Both the position numbers and the translations under genes were made by a program. From NCBI GenBank assembly GCA_934169925.1, contig CAKPOO010000005.1:20886-84885 (forward strand): a stretch of 64,000 nt of DNA. Reading direction: 5' to 3'. Every line of letters starts with the position of its first letter. Position 1 is the first letter of the stretch. A model generated the notes under the pieces. It was not told the DNA's origin, made no database searches, and saw only the letters and a list, made by a program, of their open reading frames with translations. The DNA is from an uncultured Clostridia bacterium (GTDB lineage: Bacteria; Bacillota; Clostridia; TANB77; CAG-465). Shown piece after piece: positions 37,225 through 45,907 of this stretch.

Positions 37225-38292
37225 TTACTCATCAAATTCAAGACAATTATCAATAAAGCCTTCTAAATAGTCTTCATCCTTAATTATTGTTCCTGCCTTC
37301 TTTTTGATGAATTCAATTGGATTATCAATGCCAAACTTTTTAAACTCTGATACATTTTCAGAAAGCATTAAAGCAAATACATCTGACAAATAAACCCAGC
37401 CGTCTTCATCTATGCAATAGTTAATAGTTTCATAGTCTCCCTCTTCCACAGCATATTTAATTAAAGAGTCAACTAAATCTACAATTGAGTATCTTTTTAA
37501 GAACTCCTCCCTATGTTTTTTAGAATTACAAACCACAAACCTTTCAGCTAAAGTCATTTTATATGACGCGTCCATTATCTTCATAAACTCATCATATGAC
37601 AATAACTCTGAGGCTCTATCCCGATTATAGCAAATCGCATTTATGCCTCCAGACATAATGACTTTTGCTTCAATCCTATTTGCAAGTTTTTCACTTACAT
37701 ACTTATCAATACTTTCGAAAAACTCATCTAATATTGAGTCTAGATATATCTCATTTTTTGCGCCTTTAATAAGCAGACTACCAAGAATGCACATTATTTT
37801 ACTTTGCTCAAATTTTGTGCTCATTTCCATTATAGCATCTATAAAATCAAGCATTTCATAATATTTATAATTGCTATAATAGTATTGCATAACAATTTTT
37901 GCAATATTAATTCTTTTAGAGCTTTCAGCATTTGAATAATACTCTAATATCTCCTCATTAGTAATATTGCAAATCTTCATGATATTTTTAAATGCGCTTA
38001 AATTAAAATTAGCAACATCAATAATATCCTGCCTGCTAGTCTTACACTTTTTAAAGAGTTTTTCACTCAATAAGTCTTGTGGGTTAGTTGCTACTATTTT
38101 TTGTAAAGTCTCAAGATTGAAAACTTCAATTAACTCATCGAAATTATATATACTAAGATTTATAATCTCTTCGATATCAACATATTCATCAATATCCCCT
38201 ATTAAAGTTAATTTTCCATTTTCCTCTTTTGCTCTTAATCCGTAACCATAGTCTTTAACTCTTTTTAATCCTTCTGCAATAAGTCCATTCAT
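37225..38292 (-). CDS. Hypothetical helical-repeat protein (355 aa)
   Basis: The protein has 355 residues, almost all predicted helical, and acidic. Recurring stretches such as FDELIEVFNLETLQKIV, KNIMKICNITNEEIL and EEFLKRYSIVDLVDSLI suggest a helical-repeat scaffold, but no named family is recognised. AGGAG precedes the ATG. The transcript has an unusual leader with two hairpins (38383-38428). Confidence 0.55.
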   Translation of the reverse strand: MNGLIAEGLKRVKDYGYGLRAKEENGKLTLIGDIDEYVDIEEIINLSIYNFDELIEVFNLETLQKIVATNPQDLLSEKLFKKCKTSRQDIIDVANFNLSAFKNIMKICNITNEEILEYYSNAESSKRINIAKIVMQYYYSNYKYYEMLDFIDAIMEMSTKFEQSKIMCILGSLLIKGAKNEIYLDSILDEFFESIDKYVSEKLANRIEAKVIMSGGINAICYNRDRASELLSYDEFMKIMDASYKMTLAERFVVCNSKKHREEFLKRYSIVDLVDSLIKYAVEEGDYETINYCIDEDGWVYLSDVFALMLSENVSEFKKFGIDNPIEFIKKKAGTIIKDEDYLEGFIDNCLEFDE

Positions 38293-38626
38293 TATGTTTT
38301 TTCTCCTATTCTTAATGTTATTCTTTTACTAGTTATAATTTTTGTGTTCTTTTTCTCCTTTCTGCAAAACATAATATTTATAATGAAAGAGGTACTACCT
38401 CTTTAAGCGGAAATCACGTGGCAAGTTCGCCACAATAACAAATACAAATATATTAATATAATTGTATTTAAAAAACTTACAGTTTAATTATACCATCTAT
38501 AATAAATTATGTCAATTTAATTGCAAATATTACTTAAATATTAACCTTTTTAAGCAAAAAATATGTAAAAAAAAGAAATAAAGCATATTTAATATACTTT
38601 ATTTCTTTTTGTTTTATATATATTTA
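38293..38626. promoter_or_regulatory. Leader of the 355-aa gene with two hairpins and a possible short upstream reading frame; 334-base gap
   Basis: On the minus strand the leader holds GTGGC/GCCAC (about 38418-38433) and AAAGAGG/CCTCTTT (about 38383-38403). An ATG at 38370-38372 opens a 26-codon frame rich in Lys and Arg whose TAA shares bases with the downstream ATG (TAATG). It has no clear ribosome site except within the second hairpin, so it is uncertain. The rest of the gap is AT-rich and holds the terminator at 38570-38610. Confidence 0.4.
38570..38610 (-). terminator. Hairpin terminator after the YhgE-like gene
   Basis: A long A/T stem (AAAAAGAAATAAAG pairs with CTTTATTTCTTTTT) lies just beyond the stop at 38627. 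Confidence 0.75.
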
Positions 38627-40837
38627 TTAAGCTTTTTGTTTTTTTGCCTTTATAGCATCAACAATATATGTAACTACTAAACAAAATACTGTAATTCCTG
38701 TTAATATCAATATATAATTTCCTTTGAAATTTGTTGCAGTAGGTACTAATATTTCTCTTAATAATTTTATTGAATATGTCATTGGTAAATATGGTGTTAC
38801 TAATTGGAATCCTTTATTTATAGTTTCAATTGGGAATGTTCCACCTGAAGCTGCAAGTTGTAAAACAAGTACAACTAAAGCTAAAAATTTACCAACATCT
38901 CCGAAATTTTTTATAAAGAATTGAATTATACTCATAAATGTTATTCCTATTAGAATACTTGCAAAATAGTACAATAATAAATTATCTACTTTAAATCCAA
39001 GACCTACTTTTAGTAAAAATCCAACTATAACACCTTGTGCAACACCAATTAAAACGTATGCAATATTTTGCATAAAGTTATTTGAATTTTTACTATCAAA
39101 TATTCCAAATCTATGTTTTTGATCATAGAAAAGTACAACATATGCCATTAAAGCACCAACCCAAAGACCAATACATAAGAAAAGTGGAGTAAATGCTACG
39201 CCATATGAATCTACTGTTCCATAAGCTTGTGTCTTAAATTCAACTGGATTTTTGGCAAATTCTTCAATTCCGTCTAAAGCTTCTAATTGTTCATTTGTAT
39301 CATTCAATCCTTCTTGGATTTGAGTATCAAATTCTTCTAGTCCATTTACTAATTTAATACTTCCATCATATGCAGATGAAACACCATTATCTAATGTAGA
39401 TATAGCATCTTTTATAGTTAAAGAACTAGTATTTAAAGTGGAAAGTCCAGCTGTTAAACTACCACTTCCATTTTGTAAAGCAGTAACACCTTCCCTTAAT
39501 GAAAGTATTCCATAATTTAAACTACTTGAACCTTTACTTACTTTTTCCATAGCATTTTTAATTTCTGTTATTCCTGATGTTAAATTAGTAAGTGATGAAG
39601 CACTTGTTACAAATTCTTTTACACCATCATCTAATTTTTGAGCTCCACCTTTTACTAAAGTTCCTGCTTCTTGAATTTTTGTAGCTCTATATACTACTTC
39701 ACCAGATGTAGATAAGTATGTTTCTTTAGTAATAATATTATTTGCTTTTGTAGCTAAATTTTCTTGATCGTTATTTGCAATAATATTTTTAGCTTGATTA
39801 ATTAACTCTTGCATTTTTTCAGCATTTGTAGTATCGGCATTTGATAGTTTTAAAAGTAATTCATACGCATCTTCATTTGCAGATGTTGCATCACTAATAT
39901 ATGAATTTACATCATTCATTATATCTGCTGTACTTTGTACATATGAACTGGATTTTTGAGCTAAAGTATCCACATTATCAACATATGATGATACACTTTC
40001 ATTTAAATTACTTGCTCCAGCAGTAATTGTTGATATACCATTTGAAAGTTTTGTTATTCCTTCACTACCTTGGTTTGAAAGTTCGTTTACTCCGTTATTT
40101 ATAAGTGCAATAGCACTATTTAAAGAATAAGATCCATTAGATAATGTATCTACACCATCTCCTACACTAGTAAGACCTTCTTCTATTTTCTTTGAACCAT
40201 CATAAGCAGAATTTACACCATCATTAAATTTAGCATAATTTTCATTTAGTGTACTTGTTCCATCGCTTATTTGTTTCAAACCAGAATTTAAAGTTTGTGA
40301 TCCTTCTAAAATTACTTTTGCACCATCAGATATTTTTAAAAGACTAACTGGTACTTCTTTTAAATTATCTGCAAGAGTTTCAGCAATTTGACTATTTATG
40401 CTTGCTCTTAAATTTGTTTCAATAGTCTTAATACCACTATTAATTATTTGTGAAGACAAATAGTTAGATGCTTGGTTTGGACTATATGTTATAGTTGAAA
40501 TTTGTTTTTCTTTACTACTTGCACTATTTAAACAACTAGTAAAATCAGATGGAATTGTAATTAATGCATAATACTTACCATCTCTCATTCCATCGTTTGC
40601 TTCAGTAAGTGTTGTATCACAAATATCAAAAGTTCCTGAATTTTTTAATTCATTTAAAAATTCTTCACCTTGATTTTTACCATTTTCTCCCTCATCAAGA
40701 TTTACTACAGCAATTTTTAATCCTGTTAAATCAGCGTAAGGATCCCAATATGATTTCAAATAAAAGAAACTGTAAATTATCGGAATTAATAATACAACAG
40801 CAAAAATTACAATTTTTAGTAATTTGTCTTTTTTCAT
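38627..40837 (-). CDS. YhgE/Pip-type membrane protein (phage-infection-protein family)
   Basis: The protein has 736 residues. The N-terminus has one membrane helix (about 8-27) and a YhgE/Pip domain (LKIAVVNLDEGE...). A long extracellular region holds coiled-coil-like repeats of the form LxxGxxxLxxG (LSNGSYSLNSAI, LQNGSGSLTAGL). The last 170 residues have five to six membrane segments of the ABC-2 type (LFLCIGLWVGALMAYV, FPIETINKGFQ). The family includes Lactococcus Pip, needed for phage c2 infection, and ESX-linked EsaA-like proteins. It is coupled to the TetR gene by TAATG and is probably controlled by it. Confidence 0.85.
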   Translation of the reverse strand: MKKDKLLKIVIFAVVLLIPIIYSFFYLKSYWDPYADLTGLKIAVVNLDEGENGKNQGEEFLNELKNSGTFDICDTTLTEANDGMRDGKYYALITIPSDFTSCLNSASSKEKQISTITYSPNQASNYLSSQIINSGIKTIETNLRASINSQIAETLADNLKEVPVSLLKISDGAKVILEGSQTLNSGLKQISDGTSTLNENYAKFNDGVNSAYDGSKKIEEGLTSVGDGVDTLSNGSYSLNSAIALINNGVNELSNQGSEGITKLSNGISTITAGASNLNESVSSYVDNVDTLAQKSSSYVQSTADIMNDVNSYISDATSANEDAYELLLKLSNADTTNAEKMQELINQAKNIIANNDQENLATKANNIITKETYLSTSGEVVYRATKIQEAGTLVKGGAQKLDDGVKEFVTSASSLTNLTSGITEIKNAMEKVSKGSSSLNYGILSLREGVTALQNGSGSLTAGLSTLNTSSLTIKDAISTLDNGVSSAYDGSIKLVNGLEEFDTQIQEGLNDTNEQLEALDGIEEFAKNPVEFKTQAYGTVDSYGVAFTPLFLCIGLWVGALMAYVVLFYDQKHRFGIFDSKNSNNFMQNIAYVLIGVAQGVIVGFLLKVGLGFKVDNLLLYYFASILIGITFMSIIQFFIKNFGDVGKFLALVVLVLQLAASGGTFPIETINKGFQLVTPYLPMTYSIKLLREILVPTATNFKGNYILILTGITVFCLVVTYIVDAIKAKKQKA

Positions 40838-41409
40838 TATTTATCATCCTTTCTTAATCCATTTTTTATAATTTCAGATATACTACTTGCTATCATTTGT
40901 TCATCTAATTTTTTATCCTTATCGTTCCACTCAAACATAAGTGATAAATACATTTTGTATACTAGAAAAGCTGTAATATCTAAATCTTTAAAATAAATAT
41001 ACCCTTTTTCTTTTGCCAAACTTAATTTTTCCTTAATATAATCTTGAATTTTAGAATCAATTAATTCAAGATTTTTAACTATTGTCGGATTTTTAAGCCA
41101 TTCAGCTTCTTTTGTTATTGTATTTAAAAAATCTTTATCTTTTCTATATTTTAGAAGTTTATATGTTGCAAGATTAATAGTTTCAAAGAAATCTAAATTC
41201 TTTTTTTCAACTTTTTCAACTATTTTTTTCATATTCACAATTTCTTCTTGTATAAAATATTCAAGTAATTCTTCTTTGCTTTTAAAATATGAATATATAG
41301 TTTTTTTAGTAACACCAGCTTCTTTTGCTATTTCATCCATAGACACTTTTTTAAACCCATATTTGTGAAAAAGTTGCCTTGCAACTTCAATAATTTGTTC
41401 CTTTTTCAT
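40837..41409 (-). CDS. TetR-family transcription regulator
   Basis: The protein has 190 residues. The DNA-binding HTH is in the first 50 residues: QIIEVARQLFHKYGFKKVSMDEIAKEAGVTKKTIYSYFKSKEELL. The C-terminal half is helical and would bind an unknown ligand. Its stop codon overlaps the ATG of the YhgE-like gene, so both are on one transcript and it probably represses its own operon. An upstream region (41430-41480) contains TATACTAGTATACTA- and GTATACT-like repeats that could be its operator. Confidence 0.9.
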   Translation of the reverse strand: MKKEQIIEVARQLFHKYGFKKVSMDEIAKEAGVTKKTIYSYFKSKEELLEYFIQEEIVNMKKIVEKVEKKNLDFFETINLATYKLLKYRKDKDFLNTITKEAEWLKNPTIVKNLELIDSKIQDYIKEKLSLAKEKGYIYFKDLDITAFLVYKMYLSLMFEWNDKDKKLDEQMIASSISEIIKNGLRKDDK

Positions 41410-41435
41410 GTAAAACTCCTTTCTCTTTAGATTTT

Positions 41436-41481
41436 ACTTTTTATACTAGTATACTATTTTGGTATAAAAGTATACTATATT
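41436..41481 (-). promoter_or_regulatory. Candidate TetR operator
   Basis: Short dyads of the type TATACTAGTATA and repeated AGTATACTA appear in the upstream region of the TetR gene, as expected for an autoregulated TetR unit. Confidence 0.45.
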
Positions 41482-41531
41482 TTATTCAACTTGTCAACTT
41501 TTTATAACATTTTTTGTTAAACATAAAAAAA

Positions 41532-41560
41532 CATAGACCATATAATATATGATCTATGTA
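41532..41560 (-). terminator. Hairpin terminator after the sigma-4-like gene
   Basis: ACATAGACCATATA pairs with TATATGATCTATGT (one mismatch), and a T-run follows on the minus strand. Confidence 0.7.
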
Positions 41561-41566
41561 AAAAAT

Positions 41567-42226
41567 TTAACGCAATTTTTTAAAATATGATGGATGTGTA
41601 AGCTTTCTTAAAGCTCTTGCCTGAACCTGCTTAACGCGTTCTTTACTAACTCCAAGTTCAATTCCAACCTCTTCCAAAGATTTAGGAATCCTTACATTAA
41701 CAGAATCTAGTGGAAGTCCAAATAATTCTCTTAAAATACTAGCATCCTTTTTTGGAAGCAAATTTAATACTTCTGCTACAGCTTCTGCAAACTTATCTAC
41801 AGTACCGTTATATATCAAAGAATTATTGCACATAATAGCCTTCCTAAACCTGCTATATACCAAGAATTTATCAAATTTAGCTGGGGTATATCCTGTAAAT
41901 ATACAGCAAAATTCACCTGCTACTTCACTTACCAAAAAGTCAGTATTACTAAGCTGAATTAAAGCATTAGCATATAATCTCCGTGAATCCTTCACACCAA
42001 GTTCTGCATTAAGTGCCTTAAAAGATGATGTCATCTCTTCACCATCTAAGCCCCATCTAGCAATAATCACTCTTCTACTATCTTCTGGAAGAAGTGATAT
42101 TTTAAACATGAGCTCATCTTCTCTAGCAATTCCAAGAATTACCTTATTGTATGAAAATTTTGGCCCTGTATCCCTCATAAACTTCATACACTGTCCAATA
42201 TTTTCTGTCATAATACTACTTTGCAT
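41567..42226 (-). CDS. Orphan sigma-70 region-4-like DNA-binding protein
   Basis: The protein has 219 residues. The C-terminal 70 residues read like sigma-70 region 4: LPKKDASILRELFGL, a gap, then SLEEVGIELGVSKERVKQVQARALRKLTHP, which is the usual LEEVG..LGVTRERVRQIE.KALRKLRHP. The N-terminal part has a second, weaker copy (LPEDSRRVIIARWGL...FKALNAELGVKDSRRLYANALIQL). No region 2 is present, so it cannot melt promoters alone. It is probably an adaptor or repressor that touches -35 elements or RNA polymerase. AGGAGG precedes the ATG. It is more base-balanced than its neighbours. Confidence 0.7.
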   Translation of the reverse strand: MQSSIMTENIGQCMKFMRDTGPKFSYNKVILGIAREDELMFKISLLPEDSRRVIIARWGLDGEEMTSSFKALNAELGVKDSRRLYANALIQLSNTDFLVSEVAGEFCCIFTGYTPAKFDKFLVYSRFRKAIMCNNSLIYNGTVDKFAEAVAEVLNLLPKKDASILRELFGLPLDSVNVRIPKSLEEVGIELGVSKERVKQVQARALRKLTHPSYFKKLR

Positions 42227-42369
42227 ATATTCCTCCTTAAATATAATTATATATAAGTTGTTCTTAAAACTTGTTTAATTATATCATTTTTATAATATTA
42301 TGTCAAATTATATAGCTATAGCATTGTAAATAATAGCCAAAAAATAGATTAAGAACCTAATTTTTATAT

Positions 42370-43023
42370 TTATTCTGATATAAAATTACCACCTAATTTT
42401 AAATTCTCTCTTGAATTAGTAAATACAGTAACGTTTATTGATTTTGCGCCTCCATTTTTATTTATAACTAAAACATTATTTTCATAATCTGCTAAACAAC
42501 AGTTATATACTTTATATTTATTACCTATCAAACCTGATATAATATTTATATCATCACCAAAATCCATAGTTACTGATATTTCATTTTCTACATAAAATTC
42601 ATTTTCTACTATCTTTAAATTTATAGGTAGCTCTGATGCATTATTAATTGCCACTACACCATCTTTAAAATAATACATATAATTATCATTTTTTAAACTT
42701 TCTGAAAGTCCATTTTTTACCTCATCAGAATATAAAACCTTATTTATACAATAATTTCCAATACTAAAAATTCCTGCCATAACTATCATGAAAAATGTTA
42801 AAATAATTCCTAGTACATCATATTTTATATTTACATCATCTTTTCTTGAATAAACTATTATTTCAACTCCAAGTGATATAAATATTATTGGACCAAGTAC
42901 AAGACCAAATCTTAAAACATCAATTGGTAAAAAAGTTGCAAGTATTATTAATATTCCAAGAAATACCAAAGTAATTCCAAAAGTTAATCTTCCTATTTTT
43001 CTTACTTTCTTTTTTTCTTCCAT
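42370..43023 (-). CDS. Membrane protein of the ECF operon (LiaF/DUF5668-like)
   Basis: The protein has 217 residues. Four membrane segments within the first 110 residues (LTFGITLVFLGILIILATF, LVLGPIIFISLGVEIIVYS, ILTFFMIVMAGIFSIG) are followed by an outside beta-rich domain of about 100 residues. The arrangement resembles LiaF/PspC-type envelope stress proteins. It is the last gene of an operon headed by an ECF sigma factor. Confidence 0.6.
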   Translation of the reverse strand: MEEKKKVRKIGRLTFGITLVFLGILIILATFLPIDVLRFGLVLGPIIFISLGVEIIVYSRKDDVNIKYDVLGIILTFFMIVMAGIFSIGNYCINKVLYSDEVKNGLSESLKNDNYMYYFKDGVVAINNASELPINLKIVENEFYVENEISVTMDFGDDINIISGLIGNKYKVYNCCLADYENNVLVINKNGGAKSINVTVFTNSRENLKLGGNFISE

Positions 43024-43035
43024 AATTTTTCTCCC

Positions 43036-43533
43036 CTATTTTTTTGCTATAAATTTTGTACCTATAAATATTGATATTATACCAATAAGTATAGATGAAA
43101 AATATCTAAGTAAAATTGCTAAAAATCTTGTAATAAATTCAAATTCATATCTTAAAGCTATTGGATATATTACATTATTTAATAGTAAATATACACCTAT
43201 TAAAATAAAAATTGCTGCTACCACATTATTTTTCTTTGTAATACTTACTTTTCCTAATATTTTCTTGTATTCTGATTCATTCCAAATATATTCATCTTCA
43301 TCTTTTTGACCACTAATTAATTTATTTCTTATATTATATGTATCAAAAAAACTATAAGCATAAATTATTGGTAAAGGAATAGCAAATATTGGCATACTTG
43401 TTGAAAATGTAATTGCACAAAATACTGCAAATAAACTCATAAGAGATACTCCTCTTTTCATGTATGCTTGATACATTTGACCTGCTCCTGGTATAAAACT
43501 AAAACAAAATGTAAAAAATAAATTTTTTTTCAT
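43036..43533 (-). CDS. TM2-like membrane protein of the ECF operon
   Basis: The protein has 165 residues with about five membrane segments. The N-terminal FCFSFIPGAGQMYQAYMKRG is the signature of TM2/DUF5683-type small membrane proteins (PGaGqxY). The ATG shares a base with the stop codon of the anti-sigma gene (TAATG), a sign of translational coupling. Confidence 0.7.
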   Translation of the reverse strand: MKKNLFFTFCFSFIPGAGQMYQAYMKRGVSLMSLFAVFCAITFSTSMPIFAIPLPIIYAYSFFDTYNIRNKLISGQKDEDEYIWNESEYKKILGKVSITKKNNVVAAIFILIGVYLLLNNVIYPIALRYEFEFITRFLAILLRYFSSILIGIISIFIGTKFIAKK

Positions 43534-43946
43534 TATACATTACTCCTTTCATTACCTAATGTAGGTACCATAAAAAATGTTGTTATTTTACCTGCTATAT
43601 CATCCACATTAAGCCTTACCTCTTCTATTTTTTCTTGTCTTTGTTTATCAATTATATCTTTATAATCAAAATTATTATTAAATTCAAATATTACATTCCA
43701 AAAAATAACTGTAAATAAAGCAAAACAAGCTACTTTTAATATTTCAATATTCTTAAATTTTATTACTTTATTACTACTATTTTCTTTCTTAAAATTAGAA
43801 TTTATTTCAAGCTTTTGTAATATTTTTTCATTTAAATTAGAAGGTATTTTAATTTCTTCATTATTTTGTATTTTTTCTATATATTTACTAAATTTTTCTT
43901 CATCATTTAAAACTTCATCTATTCTATCAATATTTTTATTATACAT
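43533..43946 (-). CDS. Anti-sigma factor-like membrane protein
   Basis: The protein has 137 residues. A soluble N-terminal half (about 60 residues, Lys/Glu/Asn-rich) precedes a single membrane helix (ILKVACFALFTVIFWNVIF, about 68-86) and a short outside tail. It overlaps the ECF sigma gene by 8 bases. Position, topology and size fit a membrane anti-sigma factor; it does not show the classical zinc motif HxxxCxxC. Confidence 0.65.
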   Translation of the reverse strand: MYNKNIDRIDEVLNDEEKFSKYIEKIQNNEEIKIPSNLNEKILQKLEINSNFKKENSSNKVIKFKNIEILKVACFALFTVIFWNVIFEFNNNFDYKDIIDKQRQEKIEEVRLNVDDIAGKITTFFMVPTLGNERSNV

Positions 43947-44463
43947 AATAATTTACACCTCCTGTTTTTTCTAAACTTTCTTTTAATATCTTTTTTCCTC
44001 TATGAAGCTGCATCTTTACAGTACCTTTTGATATATTTTTATTTATTGATATTTCATCTAAATTCTTTTCTAATATGTAATAGTCATATATAACAGATTT
44101 ATACGGTTCTTTTAAATTGTTTATCGCTTTTTTAATATATTCTTTTCTTTGATTTTCAAATATCTTTTCATCAATATTGTTATTATCGTTATATTTTTCT
44201 AAAGCTTCTTCATCAGTATCTGTCATATTTTCTATTTTTTTGATTTTTGATTTTAATATATCTCTACATTTATTAAGAGCAATTTTACATATTATATCTT
44301 TTATTTGATTTTCTGGTAAATTTCCATACTTTTCAATATTCATATAAAAACTAATGTATACCTCTTGTGTTGTATCTTCTGCGTCTTGAGGAGATCCAAG
44401 CATATCATAACATATTTTATATATTAACTTCGAGTATTTTTCTATTACGTCTTTTATTTCCAA
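43939..44463 (-). CDS. ECF-type RNA polymerase sigma factor
   Basis: The protein has 174 residues. Region 2 shows KLIYKICYDMLGSPQDAEDTTQEVYISFY; region 4 shows LKEPYKSVIYDYYILEKNLDEISINKNISKGTVKMQLHRGKKIL. It would direct RNA polymerase to envelope-related genes, including its own operon with an anti-sigma factor and two membrane proteins. The operon runs from 44463 to 42370. Confidence 0.9.
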   Translation of the reverse strand: MEIKDVIEKYSKLIYKICYDMLGSPQDAEDTTQEVYISFYMNIEKYGNLPENQIKDIICKIALNKCRDILKSKIKKIENMTDTDEEALEKYNDNNNIDEKIFENQRKEYIKKAINNLKEPYKSVIYDYYILEKNLDEISINKNISKGTVKMQLHRGKKILKESLEKTGGVNYYV

Positions 44464-44521
44464 TGCTTTATCCCTCCCTACACTCTATATAACGATAAAA
44501 AAATATAATAGATAACAAAAA

Positions 44522-44553
44522 AATATAGAAAAGTTATTTTTCTTTTCTATATT
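44522..44553 (-). terminator. Hairpin terminator after the CYTH gene
   Basis: AATATAGAAAAG pairs with CTTTTCTATATT; the element lies between the CYTH stop (44612) and the ECF sigma gene start (44463). It may overlap the ECF promoter. Confidence 0.6.
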
Positions 44554-44611
44554 CTATCAAACTAATATTTATTTGTAAAATCAAGCTATATAGAAAAGTT
44601 AAATTATAGTA

Positions 44612-45208
44612 CTACTTTTTAAACTTTTCTTTTAAAATTAACTCTTTTGCTTTTTTTACGTCTAATTCATCTGTTAAAATTAATCCTTCACTTTTCATAA
44701 ATTCAAACATTTTTTGTTTTTCACTATTTATTTTACTTAAAGGTTCATTTTCAAAATCTTCTACATTTTCATATTCTACTAAATAACCTAAATTTTCTAC
44801 ATTTTGAAAAGCAAATTCAATTCCATTTTTTTCATAAACACTAACATGATATTTTACTTCAACTAATTTTTCAAAATCAAGATGTAAAAAAAGTTCATAT
44901 GCTTTTTCTAAATCATCACAATTTAGATTAATCTTTTTTTCTGAAACAACATTTCCATTTTCATCATATTCTTTATTTTTATATGTAATCTTTTTTATCT
45001 CTTTATTTTCCAATTTCAAACTTCTTAATAAAACTGACTTTTTTAAAATATCTTGTATATTATCACTACTTAATTTATTATATTTATTTGTCATATATAT
45101 ATCACAAATATCACTTTCACGAATAAGTTTATATCCTTTTTTTATTAATTTTTCTACTGCATTTTCTAATTTTTCATCTAATCTTACTGTTATTTCTATT
45201 TGTCTCAT
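44612..45208 (-). CDS. CYTH-domain protein
   Basis: The start is ATG 45206-45208 after GGTGAT; a TTG four codons earlier is within the ribosome site. The 198-aa protein starts with IEITVRLDEKL (a variant of the ExExK strand) and shows LRSLKLENKEIKKITYK and KLVEVKYHVSVYEKNGIEFAFQNVENLGYLVEYE, the pattern of CYTH tunnel-fold enzymes. Such proteins hydrolyse inorganic triphosphate or thiamine triphosphate or act as class IV adenylate cyclases. The substrate here is unknown, and the ExExK motif is degenerate (EITVR). Confidence 0.75.
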   Translation of the reverse strand: MRQIEITVRLDEKLENAVEKLIKKGYKLIRESDICDIYMTNKYNKLSSDNIQDILKKSVLLRSLKLENKEIKKITYKNKEYDENGNVVSEKKINLNCDDLEKAYELFLHLDFEKLVEVKYHVSVYEKNGIEFAFQNVENLGYLVEYENVEDFENEPLSKINSEKQKMFEFMKSEGLILTDELDVKKAKELILKEKFKK

Positions 45209-45250
45209 ATTTATCACCAAATATCCTTTACTAAGAAAATAATACCATAA

Positions 45251-45298
45251 AAAAAAGTAATAGTCCAGCTTTAAACTAGACTACTACCTTTTTTTAAT
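45251..45298 (-). terminator. Hairpin terminator after the 134-aa gene
   Basis: AAAAAAAGTAATAGTC pairs with GACTACTACCTTTTTTT (imperfect), just beyond the stop at 45315. Confidence 0.65.
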
Positions 45299-45314
45299 TT
45301 AGAATATAAATTAC

Positions 45315-45719
45315 CTATTCTAAAGTGATGACATCAAATGATATCTCCACATCCTGAACTCTTTCTTTACGCTTGAAAAATAAAACGATTTCATTTAAAC
45401 TAGAAGATAAATTTTCCGGTATTGCTACTGATATACTGTTTTTTCCTTCCTTTAAAGAAATAGATTCAACAGTTTCTGGTGCACCATGTGATCTTTCTGT
45501 CTTAAATTCAACAGTTAAATCAATATCTGATGTTACCGTAATATCTCCAGCAATTTTTGTCTTCCCGTCAAAATCAGCCTCAATTTTATCTCTTATTGCA
45601 AACCCAATTCCATATGGTTTAGAAGAAAAATCCATGTTAAACTTTTCATTTACCATAATCTTTTCTCCAAAATCATTGTTGCCGCCAAAAGAAAAAGCAA
45701 AGAAATTATTTAAATTCAT
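45315..45719 (-). CDS. Hypothetical beta-rich 134-aa protein
   Basis: The start ATG 45717-45719 follows ATGGAGGTTTTGATT; the earlier ATG is part of the ribosome site. The protein is rich in short beta-strands (GDITVTSDIDLTVEFKT, GKNSISVAIP, VEISFDVITLE) and has no Cys or membrane segment. It looks like a small beta-sandwich. No family is recognised. Its base composition is less AT-rich than its neighbours. Confidence 0.55.
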   Translation of the reverse strand: MNLNNFFAFSFGGNNDFGEKIMVNEKFNMDFSSKPYGIGFAIRDKIEADFDGKTKIAGDITVTSDIDLTVEFKTERSHGAPETVESISLKEGKNSISVAIPENLSSSLNEIVLFFKRKERVQDVEISFDVITLE

Positions 45720-45829
45720 AATCAAAACCTCCATTAGTAGTTTTTTAAAAATTTTTACATACTTATATTATACAACTTATTTATATATTAATCAAGTTAT
45801 TTTCATATTGTTATTTACATAATTTATTG

Positions 45830-45858
45830 TTGCATTTTCAAAAGAAAAATGTTATAAT
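45830..45858 (+). promoter_or_regulatory. Promoter of the secreted Cys-rich protein
   Basis: TTGCAT (45830-45835) and a perfect TATAAT (45853-45858) are 17 bases apart; an extended -10 TG precedes it. AAGGAGG lies at about 45895. Confidence 0.7.
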
Positions 45859-45907
45859 GTACCTATCTTTATACTAAAATCAATTAAATAATTTTAAGGA
45901 GGTTTTT

